Part shown: piece after piece, positions 35,844-46,749 of the stretch
Position numbering within the stretch: position 1 is the first letter of the stretch
Layout: every line of letters starts with the position of its first letter
NCBI GenBank assembly: GCA_013397935.1
Contig: VZRN01005753.1
Location: forward strand, 392,823 to 456,822
From: Dasyornis broadbenti
Lineage: Eukaryota > Chordata > Aves > Passeriformes > Dasyornithidae
Direction of reading: 5' to 3'
Length of the DNA: 64,000 nt
Notes under the pieces: generated by a model
Seen by the model: only the letters and a program-made list of their open reading frames with translations
Databases searched by the model: none
What the model was told of the DNA's origin: nothing
Position numbers and translations under genes: made by a program

Positions 35844-36939
35844 AAGTTGTAGGATAAGAAAATCCCAGACAGAATCCCTGATCTGCAGCCAGCTGTGCAA
35901 CTAAAAGACGTACCAGGACTCCAGGTAGGGGCTTCAGATTTTGGTTGTACCCAAGGCAAGCTAAGTAGAGCACAGCTGCTTGAAACGTGAAAGTAATGGC
36001 TTCTAACATCTAACATGCTGTTGTAAATATTTTCTCTGTGGAAAATATCATAACTGTAGCTGATGTGTGTGATAATATAAGCAGGAGTTTGTGTAGGCCT
36101 GCAGAGATTACTTAGTGCGGATTATGGTGTGCAGAGCACCACTTCATTTGTACTCCAGGTCTTTTTCAAAGCCACTTAACTGATTAGATTTTCAGTCATG
36201 GTCACCCTTAATACAAATCTGATGAATGACAAGGTAAAATGGCAAACACATCTTTAAAGGATCCTTTGCATTTTCCCTTGCTTGGAGTGTTACTGCAATT
36301 TCTTTTCTTTTAATTTTTTAAAATAGTTTTACCACACAAAAAAGCCTCATTTGTTCCTGTTTTGAGAGCAGAGTAATGGTCCTTATTACTAAACGTCAAG
36401 CTGAGAGCTCCCAAGCATTGCCGTTGGGCTCCTGCAAGGATGTGTGGATTTTTAACCGGGATTCTTCTGGACAAAGCCTATTGTGTAAACACCTGGTGAG
36501 TTTTAGATGTCATCTATAGGAGATGAGATGAATCATACTTTAGATAATACAGGGAGTCTGGGTGGCTCTTCCAGGCTTCAATGCCTGTGCTGCTGTCACA
36601 GTTTACTCGATTTCACACACATATTTCATTTCACACACCACGGCCTCTGTGCTGCTGCACAGCCAGGGGAGCACAGCCAGCTCGTTCTGATTATTTGGAA
36701 CATGAGTTTCATGGGCTGCTTGAGCTGTATTTGTTGCACAAAATTTATTTATTGTCTGCAAAACAAGGGCAATCTCATCCCTTTAGACAGCAGCTATTTT
36801 CCTATGCATCAAGGTCCCTTGACACGATTTTAATTGTCTAGTATAGGTTATGCAGCACAAATAAATTTAGTGCAAGATAGTGCACTGGATATTTTAAATT
36901 TCAAATGTTATGGCACTCTCCTGTCAGCTAAAGTAGACT

Positions 36940-36966
36940 NNNNNNNNNNNNNNNNNNNNNNNNNNN
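36940..36966. other. Assembly gap (27 N)
   Basis: N run followed by a TATATA and T-rich stretch. A simple repeat probably collapsed here. Confidence 0.99.
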
Positions 36967-37526
36967 TATATATATTTTTTTTATTGCAGGTACTGATGAC
37001 TTTATCCATATTTTAGTTATAAAAATAGATTAAATAAACTAATTAACTAAAGTAATAAACCAATAAACGCTAATGGATTTTACCAGATGTCATCTCCTGA
37101 TAACTCTGTTTCTTATACACCTTGGTACAGATCTTTACCCTGGAAAATTCTCACAGGTACTTTAGTTATCTTTCTTTGTAATTCAGTAACAAGTAAATTT
37201 TACATAGCTGGAGATGAGCAGCTTGAAAATGGTGATAATGTTACACAAGAAAAGCTTTTCAGTTTGGTGTTTAGATGTCATTGGACATTTCTAGCTGTCA
37301 ATGGTAGTTTTTCCACTGAAGTATTTAATGCACTTAAAGTATCAGTGCCTTGCAAAACAATCAAGTTTAACAAAAAGGATTGAAACGCATATTTTGGGAA
37401 CATTGACTATTCCTGGTTTTGCTTTATATCCCTTTCATATTTTAAGGTAATAATAAGCCTGTGAAAAAGATTAAAAATGGAAAAAATAAACACAGTGACA
37501 AGAAAGACTATTAAAGAAGAAGAGAT

Positions 37527-37532
37527 TTTATT
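37527..37532 (-). terminator. Possible polyadenylation signal of the C2CD4-like gene
   Basis: AATAAA on the minus strand, and the first canonical hexamer I found after the stop codon. It would give a 3' untranslated region of about 0.8 kb. The hexamer is common in AT-rich DNA, so this is only a candidate. Confidence 0.3.
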
Positions 37533-38300
37533 TGGTTTAGTTTTAACAGGAACAATGACAGGAGCTAAATAGTGCTATGCTTTGACACTGGTAATTGGGT
37601 AAACAAATTACATCGTGTCCCCCCTAATGCCAAGCATGTTGAATGGCTAACTGCAGCAGTGGTAAAATAAGCACATTCTTTAAATACAGAGAATGGTTTG
37701 CTATGCACTGTCATTAGCAAGCAGGAGCTTGGCATCCCCTCTCAGCCAGCACATTCTTGCCAGAAGTTATGAATGGCTGTTTGCAAGCACCTGCTGTAAA
37801 CACCCAGGGACAAATTAATTCTTAATTGGCTTTCATTTGCACTCTTATATTAGAAATAATAAAAGCCCACAATTTTTACCTGACTAGCTAGCATGATTCT
37901 TCTTTTCAGTTTTGTTATCATTCTGAAACCAATATTGCTACCCTAAAAGACAGCATTTTCTTTCTCTATAGTTTACTTTTGATGTAATAATTTCCTCCCT
38001 TCTCTGACTGTACAGGCATGACCAGAAAAGACGGCATTTCCTTTGGAAAATAGTCTGTTTCAGTTAGTCCTGTCTTTGCTCGCATTGTCAAGGATCCAAA
38101 GCTGCTGAGCGTGACTTTAGGAAAAAGAAGATGCATTCAATGTGCCAAGCATAAGCGAGTTCTGTCTAGTTGTTTGTCTGGCCTTTTCCTGGAGCTTGCA
38201 ATGCTGAAAATGTGCTATGCACTGATGTTTGCACACCTCTGTGAAAAACTGTCTCTTTTAAAATTTCACAGGCTTAATAGCCGGGACAGCTCTGCATGGC

Positions 38301-39155
38301 TTAGCAGAGCCAGTTCATCCCACTGCCAGATCTCATCCGCTTGATGCTGGCCAGGTGTCTCTTGAGTGTTACCTGAAACCTCTTCTTTTCACATTTCACG
38401 GGCTGTGGCTCAGAGTCTGGTTTGCAGTACAGAGGAGAAAGCTGGCTGTTGCAGACCGACTCCCACGAAACTGCCTGCCTGGTTTCAAAAGGGGTGACTG
38501 AAGGTTTTATGGTCTCAGTGGTCTGTTGAATTTCACTGAAATGGCTGGATGAGCTCCTTGCAAGAGGTGTGGTCTTCTTCCTTTGGGACAAGAGGATTCT
38601 AAGCTCTTCAGAGTCATGCTGGAAAAAAAGAGACTCTTTTCTTCTGGTGTTGGGACTTTCTCCCAGTGTGAGAAAGCCATAGGGTGTCGTGATTTTGGAG
38701 AGGTGGGGCAAAGAGAATGCAGCTCTGGTTGCTGGGTCACAATGATGCGCAGCTCTCTCCAGGTCTTCAGGGAAAGCCATTTGGTCTGTAAAGCACAGGG
38801 TTCCTCTTCTGTCCAGACTCTCTCCTTTGCACACTGTTTCTTTTCGGATGTAGGACTCAGATTTGCTTCTAGTTGTTCTGCGCTTGTGAACAATTTCATC
38901 AGAGACCCCTCTCCCAGGAGATTTCTCTGTGCTGCCTTCCTCTGGCTCCTGCTGGAAGGAAACATGTTCTACGTCCAGAGAAGGGATGAAAAATTTAGGG
39001 ATGCGATCAGGAGTCATGACAATATTGAAGATGTCCTTGTTTTTCTGAGCGACCTTTTCTTCAGGAGGAGGCTTACTGATTTTGAGACTCGTCCAAGTTA
39101 TCAAGCTTTCTATAGCACTTTTCAGGGAGTGCTGGGGTGTACCACCAGGCACCAT
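38301..39155 (-). CDS. C2CD4-family-like protein without a C2 domain (about 284 aa)
   Basis: This open minus-strand frame encodes two hallmark blocks of the C2CD4 (FAM148/NLF) family. TPDRIPKFFIP lies at about residues 48-58. A second block at about 148-177 reads SLPHLSKITTPYGF, then ESPNTRRKESLF. The preceding DPATRAAFSLPH is closest, from memory, to C2CD4A/B (DPRSQAALSLPH). A basic patch at about 91-97 (HKRRTTR) and a basic tail fit a nuclear protein; human C2CD4A/B are described as nuclear factors induced by inflammatory cytokines. The frame is open 11 codons further upstream but only from a GTG. The first ATG, at 39155, has a strong context (ACAATGG) and is chosen as the start. The family normally has about 360-420 residues with a C-terminal C2 domain. 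Here the frame ends in a short basic tail (RSGSGMNWLC) with no C2 sequence. Either the domain is lost or a splice is hidden near codon 261. The coding call is firm, the family call is good, and the A/B/other assignment is open. Confidence 0.78.
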   Translation of the reverse strand: MVPGGTPQHSLKSAIESLITWTSLKISKPPPEEKVAQKNKDIFNIVMTPDRIPKFFIPSLDVEHVSFQQEPEEGSTEKSPGRGVSDEIVHKRRTTRSKSESYIRKETVCKGESLDRRGTLCFTDQMAFPEDLERAAHHCDPATRAAFSLPHLSKITTPYGFLTLGESPNTRRKESLFFQHDSEELRILLSQRKKTTPLARSSSSHFSEIQQTTETIKPSVTPFETRQAVSWESVCNSQLSPLYCKPDSEPQPVKCEKKRFQVTLKRHLASIKRMRSGSGMNWLC

Positions 39156-39244
39156 TGTTTCAGCCAGCAGTGCTTTCCTAAAACACACAGTGCTGCCTGC
39201 TGACTGAATTCTCCCAGCACTGATTGCAGATCAGGGGCTCATTC

Positions 39245-39275
39245 CTGCTTATAAAACAAAGCAAATGACGTAATC
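39245..39275 (-). promoter_or_regulatory. Candidate promoter of the C2CD4-like gene
   Basis: Read on the minus strand, a CRE/ATF-like TTACGTCA at 39273-39266 is followed by TTTTATAAGC at 39256-39247. The latter is a TATA-like box about 95 bp before the start codon. Spacing and order suit a short 5' untranslated region with no intron. On the plus strand the same box reads TATAAAA, so its direction is not certain. A CRE/C-EBP-type site would fit cytokine- or cAMP-driven expression, but this is inference. Confidence 0.45.
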
Positions 39276-40371
39276 TGATAGGTAGATGTCATTGGCATGG
39301 TAACCAAAGATAAGAAGGCTTTTACACTCCTACTTATACGCTTAGAGCCTGATTCATGCTGCACCATTACATTAAACAAGCTTAAAAATTTGATTTAATT
39401 ATTTTTAAATGCCGCGTTTGGTGCTAGTGCCTGTTTCAGGAAAATAATGGCTACGAACATACCTGTAACTTTTGGACTATTTGGAATATATTATCTGTTC
39501 TCTTACATGAAACATAAATAAACTTTTCTCTTTTTCTCGTTTTTATGTGCATGCAGGTGTAAAAACCATAGTTCACTTACAGTTTAGTCTTAATCAAATC
39601 TTATTTTTTGGTGCATTTCATGTTAGAAGTTGTGAGAGGAAGGGGTAGAAAACTAGTTATCAAACAATTTTTGAACTGGTGTATATATATGACTCCCAAG
39701 GGGGGCTCAAATTGCAAGTTACAAGAAAAAACTGGGCAGCCCTTCAAAGAATACTCAGATTAAACATCTGTGGTTGAAGAGGCAGGCATATGCCCAGGTA
39801 CACACAGCAGCCTGCAGTTGCTGGGTGAATTTCTGCTGTCACTGATGCAGTTTGCAGCCAGGAAAAGAAAAGGGCAGTCTGACCAGTGTGTGGGTGGTTT
39901 CTCATGAGTATCAGACCATAAAGTTCTTCATCCAGTTACACTGTAATACCCATTCTTCCTTCGCACTCAGCTCCTTCCCTGCTTCGGTCACTATTTCTCC
40001 TCATCTTGTAGCGATGATTCCAGGAAAGACCTGGAGAATGTAAATAACTGGAGAATGTATGAACATTTCTGGTTGACTTTCATCTCTGTAAGCTGCTTAG
40101 TTCTGAGTTTGTTTATTGCTTATGAACCTACAAAGACACCTTGGGCTAGGTGACATTGAAGGTGCCTGTGCCACTGGGCACTTTGAAAGCACAAATCTTA
40201 CCTGTGCCAAAGTGTAAAGCCCACAAAATCTGCTTTTGCATTATGTTGTATTTTATTTTTGTACATCCTCATTTCCCTCTGTTAATGTTATCACTGCTCA
40301 TATCTTCCTTTGCCTGTGTTTTGAGGATAGAGGTTCAGTCCTCATAATTCAGCCACAGATGTAATTTACTC

Positions 40372-40471
40372 AAGAATCATGGAATCAAATAATAGTTTAT
40401 GTTGGGAGACACCTTCAAGATCATCTGCTTTCAAACCCAGTGCCACGGGCAGGGACACCTCCCACAAGGAG
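40372..40471 (-). mobile_element. CR1 LINE 3' end, antisense
   Basis: AAGAATCATGGAATCAAATA is followed by TATGTTGGGAGACACCTTCA, AGATCATCTGCTTTC and GCCACGGGCAGGGACACCTC. This matches the antisense CR1 3' end, including its terminal repeat. A second tail-like CATAGAATCGTATGAC follows at about 40482, possibly a nested fragment. Confidence 0.8.
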
Positions 40472-41858
40472 GTTTTGACTTCATAGAATCGTATGACTTA
40501 CCTGTATTCAGTTCTCCAGTCTTTTCTTTCTGGCTTTGGCAACAGAATTTGGATGCTGTTTGGTACACACCAGAATTTCAGAATAGCACATTTAATTCTT
40601 ACTTTCCTGAAGATCAAAACCGACAGTGGAAAATTTTCATTGTCATTTTTGGCACATACACCTTCAGTACCTCAATCTTTTCAAGGAAGTAGCTCTTGTC
40701 TAAGAAAGAACAATCTCCACACACAGAAGTTGTAATTGTAGATTCGGTAGAAAAAACCCAAAGCAAACATTTCTGGTTTAGACTAGATTGTGTATGAACT
40801 GTAAAAGTGAAAAATACTCAGCAAACACAGAAGCAATAATAAAAGCAAAGTGTCTTGAAATTACCCATAAAATGGAGCACTTTTAGTTTTGTTCTGATTC
40901 TTTGCAGAAAAGTCAAAATGAGGGAAAGTACATTAATTGTTGGGAAGAAAATCCCTCTGGGCATTGACATTTCACAAACGCTTAGTGATTTACATAACAC
41001 AATTGCTTCTTCGGCTGGAAAATCTTCTAAAAAATGCCATTTCTCCTGATTGAGCCACACATTAGAGACAAGGAAAATTCACAAATTTCAAAGTCCCTTG
41101 AGAGTTTTGCAGTAAAAGGACTGTCTGATATCCCCCAGAATGAAATGCTGGGTTTGTATCACCATTGTTTTAACCCTATTTGATCCAGAATAAGCCTAAT
41201 TTTTTATTTTCACATCTAGTACAAAGAAGTACATAGAGATGTTATTTTAATCTAAAAGAGAAAAGTGTATAAATTTGTTCGAGGGACAAATAAAAATCTT
41301 AATTCTTCCACTTGTTTTTGACCACAATCATGAAGTCTGTCACCAAAACCCACTACTTTTCAATAATTATTCTTATATTCACTAGAAAATGTTTACTTTG
41401 GTTAGACAGAAAAAAAACCTTGAGAAGAGTGACTTACCTGGAATCCCCACTTCCATGAGGCCAAAACAGCTCTTCATGCAAGCCATTTAAAAACGCAGCA
41501 AAGCCAAAAGTTTTGGAAAACTTGACGTCAGAATTGCCTGTGCATTCTGTGAGGCAGAACAAGGACTTCAGACTGTATCACTTACCTCAATATTTGTACA
41601 TAGAAACAAAGACACCCATGTCTATTTTGTGATTTTCTTCACTTTTTAAAGCACATTGGAGCTAAATTTTGACAGCTCAAACATGCATACGAATATAAAT
41701 TTAAAAGCAAACGTCTATAAACCTGTCTTATATACATTTATGTCATACATCTCATGTACATCTATACACATATGCCCAGATACATACATGTACATTTTTA
41801 TATGTGTACGTGTATATCTGTGTGAGTCTGATCTTGACATGTAAGTGTATATAAGCTT

Positions 41859-41879
41859 TATATATATATATATATATAT
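41859..41879 (+). repeat. (TA)n microsatellite
   Basis: About ten TA units. They are preceded from about 41740 by purine-pyrimidine-alternating sequence rich in ACATACAT and GTGTACGTGTAT, and followed by a single N at 41984. Confidence 0.9.
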
Positions 41880-42764
41880 GTATTTATTTTGTTGACCAGA
41901 TTAAAAGGAAGATATATACATCTATGGAAGTAAATATTAACAAAAAGTCATGTAATATTAGGTATTTAAAGCTTTTTGGGGGTNTATATGTATTTATTTA
42001 TGTGCATGCATATGCAATCTGATGTCTTTCTCCTCATATTAACCCAAATACTCCCTCCAGAGTAACTTTTCAAACAAAAAAATTATTGGAAGACATTTAC
42101 TCTCACTCCATTTCTTTTTACACTGCCAAAAACACATTTTATGGCATTACAGTACAAAATAAGTTTGATTGTATCTCCATCATTTCACACAGTAGCATAG
42201 TTTAGCATTTATTTTTAATTCTGTTACTTCTCTTTGATCTGTGAAAAATGTTCAAATGTCCTCATTTTGCTTCTGGCAAAATATAGTTTTAATCACAAAC
42301 AACTGCAATGAGTAAAATGTGACAATGCCTATACTAAGATAAATCAAGAGCTACTACACAAAATGAACAGTATGAAATAAGATAAATGGCAGAATCCTGG
42401 GGGAAAATATAAGGTATAAACTTCTTAAATACTCTTTGGATTGTAAACTCCAAGTAAAGCATTTTTCTCCCCTCATTTCCACTATAATCTCACTAAACGA
42501 CATAAGCCATCTTTTCTTTCTTTTCTCCTGTTGGAATCAGCAGGTTTTCAATGACTCCTTCATGCAGGCTCCAAAACAGAAATAGACATTTGGGTGTCTT
42601 ATACAATGTTTTCTCTGAATAGTTCAACTATTAAGAAGTAATTTTGCAGATTTTCTAGACAATAAAGAGTTTCACCTCTGGAAATTGGACACAGCTAGAA
42701 AAACGTACTGCTTTCCATGTTTCCTGTGGAGAATGCATATTTCTGGTGTCTGTGAATACACAAA

Positions 42765-42892
42765 TGCTTAGCACTTACACGGAGCTTTCATCTTTGACAT
42801 GCACTGAGAACATTAACTAATTAATCTTCACAACCCCCTGAGGGATAAGTAAGCATTATCCCTGTGATGTTTGCTGTGCACACAATGAGGAT
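42765..42892 (+). mobile_element. Ancient MIR-like SINE relic
   Basis: TGCTTAGCACTTACACGGAG and GACATGCACTGAGAACATTA, then TTAATCTTCACAACCCCCTG, AGGGATAAGTAAGCATTATCC and CACAATGAGGA, follow the MIR body in order (GTGCTAAGCGCTTTACATG...TTTAATCCTCACAACAACCCTATGAGGTAGG...ATTATCCCCATTTTACAGATGAGGA). The copy is decayed but co-linear. Confidence 0.55.
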
Positions 42893-43597
42893 AGAAGAAT
42901 GGAAATTGCTTTTGCTCATGTTAAAAAAGGAAAAAAAGAGTTGTAGAGATGAAGAACTGAATTCTTCACTTTTCTAGAGTGCAGAGTTACCTGTTTTAAA
43001 GGACTTACTGACTTTCGCTGGTCTTTTTTTTGGTTTTGGCCCATCACTGCACATTGTTCCCATGTACACCTCTAAAACAAGTCCTACAATTTAGGCATGT
43101 GGGGTTTTTTATATTTTACGAAACCAGCAAGGAATAAGACTGTGCAGCCGTCCTTGACAGTGAATTTTTACTGGGCACCAGATGCTGGAGCTGTGAATAT
43201 CTCAGATAGAGTTTTTCTTCTTTTGATATTAAAGCTTATGTTCTGTTGGATAATACCTCCATTTTTCAGAACTGTCCTGGAGCTTAGATTCTTCAGTTGC
43301 CTACAATCCCTTCCACTCATTAATTCATGGTTACAAACACAAGCCACCCTTACTGTCCAGGCCTGTTTGCTTTGACATCGAGCAAGTGTAGAACTGTTTA
43401 TTGACAGCTCTTGCACTGCCTCACAAGATTTCAGTCCTTTGTCTTCAGTTAATGACAGCTCCTGGCCATTGCATGTTTTTGACAATTTAACTGAGGTTTA
43501 AGCACATCACCATCCTGTCATTTGGGGATTTGGCGTTGTTATCACCTTTAAAGTAAATTACCTTGCTTTACAAACCGTAAGGAACTGTATAAACAGA

Positions 43598-43690
43598 GAA
43601 TATCTCAGATGGAAGGGATCCATAAAAATCATTGAGTCCAGCTCCTTGAAATGCTCCCTGAAAGCTTTTCTTGAGATAATACATGGTTGA
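43598..43690 (-). mobile_element. CR1 LINE relic, antisense
   Basis: TCTCAGATGGAAGGGATCCA followed by TAAAAATCATTGAGTCCAGC and TCCTTGAAATGCTC resembles the antisense CR1 3' end (GGTTGGAAGGGACCTTAAAGATCATCGAGTCCAAC). Confidence 0.6.
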
Positions 43691-45976
43691 TATCATCTAT
43701 ACAGTCCTGCTATAGTAGTGGAACCAAGAGCAGGGAAGGAAATGTTACTGCTTACTCAATTTATTTGGGATTTAAAAGTCTGTTGGTGAGAAGATTCCCA
43801 GTCTGAGTGACACAGTCTAGCAGAAAAGTAAGCGGGGATGAATCAGAGCCCTTACCTAAAATTTCCAAAGTGTGTGTACCAATTGCATACATCTCAGCTT
43901 CCTACTGAGATGGAACTTCATCCCAGCTGGGGTCATTGGTTGTTATAAATGTTACACGAGGACATAAACACTATAGAAAAAAGTTTAAAACTGTTACATA
44001 AAACCCCTTTTTAAAAAAAGTTTAACTATACAATTGTAACCAAATTCCTATCCTGTTCCACTCATTTCACAGAATTAGCCCTGGTTTCCTGACAGGAGTG
44101 CCTGTAGAAAAAAAAAAAAAAACCAAACAATTATATCCCATAGTGCATATTACACCCAGTGAAGAAATCTAGCTAGCAGCAACCTTTCACAACCTACTCA
44201 TCTATACTTGAAATTGAGATTACCCAAAGCATCAAAAACAGATAATCCAAAGGAATTAGATTCCTTTATTTTCTTACAGGTAAATCTGAAAACTAAGGAG
44301 AAAAAGTTATAAATAAATTTAGAGGTTGAACTCCAGACCCCTATGATCGAAAACCTTGGCTCATGGCTTGTGTTTTTACAACAGTAAACATAATCAGCCA
44401 ATCACTTTGTACAGTAAGCTTTTAGGCCTGTTGTTTGACAAAGGACAGTTCTAACAATATGAGTAAATACGTATCCAACCAAGCACTCAGATTAAGTGCC
44501 AGAGAAACTGTTTTCTCCTGTAATTAAGTTTAACAGCACACCCCAGCTCAAGCAAAGAAGCCCAAAGCTGTGCAAAGGTGCCATTTCAACAGCCTATGCT
44601 CTGTTGCTCACAGTCATTTTCAGTCATTTCCAACTGTATATTTAATAACAAGGTGACAGCAGACAGTAGCTCCCCTAAATTATTCATTTCCACCCTGCAA
44701 AATATCTCTCAAGATTTCAGTGCTTCTGTTTTGTGGTGTTAATAATTCAGAGCTGCTGGAGAAGCAAAGCTTGCCAATTTAGTGCTTTTCTTTTGTTTCC
44801 TTAACAATATTACACTTCTCAGTCCTGATATCTCATATGATGCAAGCCTCAGATTTCTCACATTCTCACCAAGAGAAGTAGGTTATATTTGACAGAGAGG
44901 AATTCTTGTGTTCGCTATACCCTTTTGGATTCAGCATCCAGAGCGTTCCCCTGTTTCCAAATATCTTTGAAAATAAATAAATACTACCCTCTGGTGTTTT
45001 CCATTTGTAAATATTGCTCTGGCACCCACCTCTGTGTCTATTTGACTTCCTTTCTAAGTGTTAAAAGGATTCACCTATTGCTGAGCGTCACTGATTTTCG
45101 TTCAATCCCGAAACAGTCAGAAAAGGAAAGACATAAAATGGAAAAATGGACTGCAGTCTATTGAATGCAAAGCATCCCAAATTCGCACAAAAGTGCACCC
45201 CTACTAAATGCAATCATACTTCTAAACTGCTTTTGAATGATGTGTATAAATAATATATTTATACTGCCACAATAGTATATTAATACTGCCATACTCAATA
45301 CATGTGGGGCTTCCAAAGGTCACAGATATTGAAAAGAGTGTGTTACGTGCTCCTGTTCTCTGATTTGTCATGTGTAATGTATATTGGAGCCTAATGCACC
45401 ATTAAAAAAGCAAAATCTCAGCTCCCGAAGCACGACCCTATATAAATGTTTCATGAACCACTGAAAACAATCCTCCAAAGAGTGGTTAGCCAAGGGCTGG
45501 GTAATAAAGTCTGTGTCTCAAACCACACCCTTGAAACTACAGAGTGTGGTTTGCACACACTTCCTCACACATGCACATACTGGAGTGTAACATTACATTT
45601 TGTAAACTATTACGGAGTTTTTTTAAATGTATGGCATTTGGTAGCACCTCTGTGAAGAGAACCCTGAATTCAGTAGCTGATATAATCCAGTGGGAGTTGC
45701 TGTTGTGTCTTTTCCTGACATAAATGATGTGTACCTGACATAAAGGGCATCTTTCCAAAACATATATGAAGTCTCAATCTAAAGACTCTGAGTGGAAATA
45801 TCCATATTATCCTGTAAACACTTCCACTTTTATTTGCCATCATGAAGAGGATTTTTTTTTTTTTTTCATTCTTGATTGATGACATTTTACCCTTCCAGCT
45901 TTTGAACTTCCCCTTTGGTGAGCATAACCATCAACAAAGACTTTTTTCCTCCTGACAATCTCTTTTGTCATTGTAG

Positions 45977-46012
45977 ATATTTAACAGAATTAACATATTT
46001 AACAGAATTAAC
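45977..46012 (+). repeat. 18-bp perfect tandem duplication
   Basis: ATATTTAACAGAATTAAC occurs twice, back to back, without a mismatch. The exact match implies a recent event, probably replication slippage. Confidence 0.95.
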
Positions 46013-46711
46013 ATGTGACTGATTTTTGATCATCACACTGAACACACAGAGGGAGACAAATGAAATGTAGAATGTGAAATAAAGCTAATTAGCGCAGAGT
46101 CTTTCTTGCTTGAGGTAGAATTTGATCAATATGTCAAAAATTTATCATGTCTTTGTCCCAGTAGAAAATCTGGACTTTATATTCCACTGATGTAAAGTTA
46201 CCATTCTTTGTCTTGTGAAATACAAAACTTGAGCTTTATTTACATCATCTCCAAGATGAAGCAACAAAAATTCAGACAGATTATTTTAAATGTCCTGGGA
46301 TTAGTTTGGAAAACAATGAGAAAAGCTGCAATAACCTTAGTTGAATTTGCTTAGCTTTCAGTTTCCAGATCATCCATGTCCTTCTCTTGACTGTTTCCTG
46401 GCTTTGCCATGGTATTGTATTTGCAAATTCCATTGAAAATAACAATATTCTGAATATTGATTCTCATTTTATTTTAAAGCAAAAGCACAGAATATCATAA
46501 GATGCAAGAAAGCTGTCAACATAAGAACGTTTTCCAAGCTTTCTCAACAAGACATGTGTTGAAGACAGCTGGATTCATAATGTCTTCAACTTTAGAAAAA
46601 AAAAAGGAAATGAAATAAAAAGACAGAGCTTCCTTCCTCCAAACTAGGTTATTTCTCCAAGATATAATTTTAAATTTTTACAGGCCTAAACTATATGTAA
46701 AATCAGATTAG

Positions 46712-46749
46712 ACACATACATACACACACACACACATATATATATATTA
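46712..46749 (+). repeat. (CA)n(TA)n compound microsatellite
   Basis: ACATACATACACACACACACAC runs into ATATATATATAT. This is a likely length polymorphism. Confidence 0.9.

Larger units (their letters stand above)
35844..38300. other. Non-coding DNA downstream of the C2CD4-like gene
   Basis: The stretch holds an assembly gap at 36940-36966 and the likely 3' untranslated region of the minus-strand gene. Translation of both strands below the stop codon at 38301 shows no C2-domain-like sequence. A non-repetitive patch at about 37600-37880 (for example CAAATTAATTCTTAATTGGC) looks like ordinary single-copy DNA that could be conserved. Confidence 0.5.

Noticed and set aside
38507..38965. 152-codon minus-strand frame inside the C2CD4-like gene
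   Set aside because: It is the same strand read in another frame, with no known domain. The family blocks are all in the longer frame.
39156..39188. Upstream extension of the C2CD4-like protein by 11 codons
   Set aside because: The extension starts from GTG, not ATG. The first ATG, at 39155, has a strong Kozak context, so the shorter model is preferred.
38583..39203. 206-codon open frame on the plus strand opposite the C2CD4-like gene
   Set aside because: It lies almost wholly antisense to a frame with clear family motifs and shows no motif of its own. It is a shadow of the real gene.
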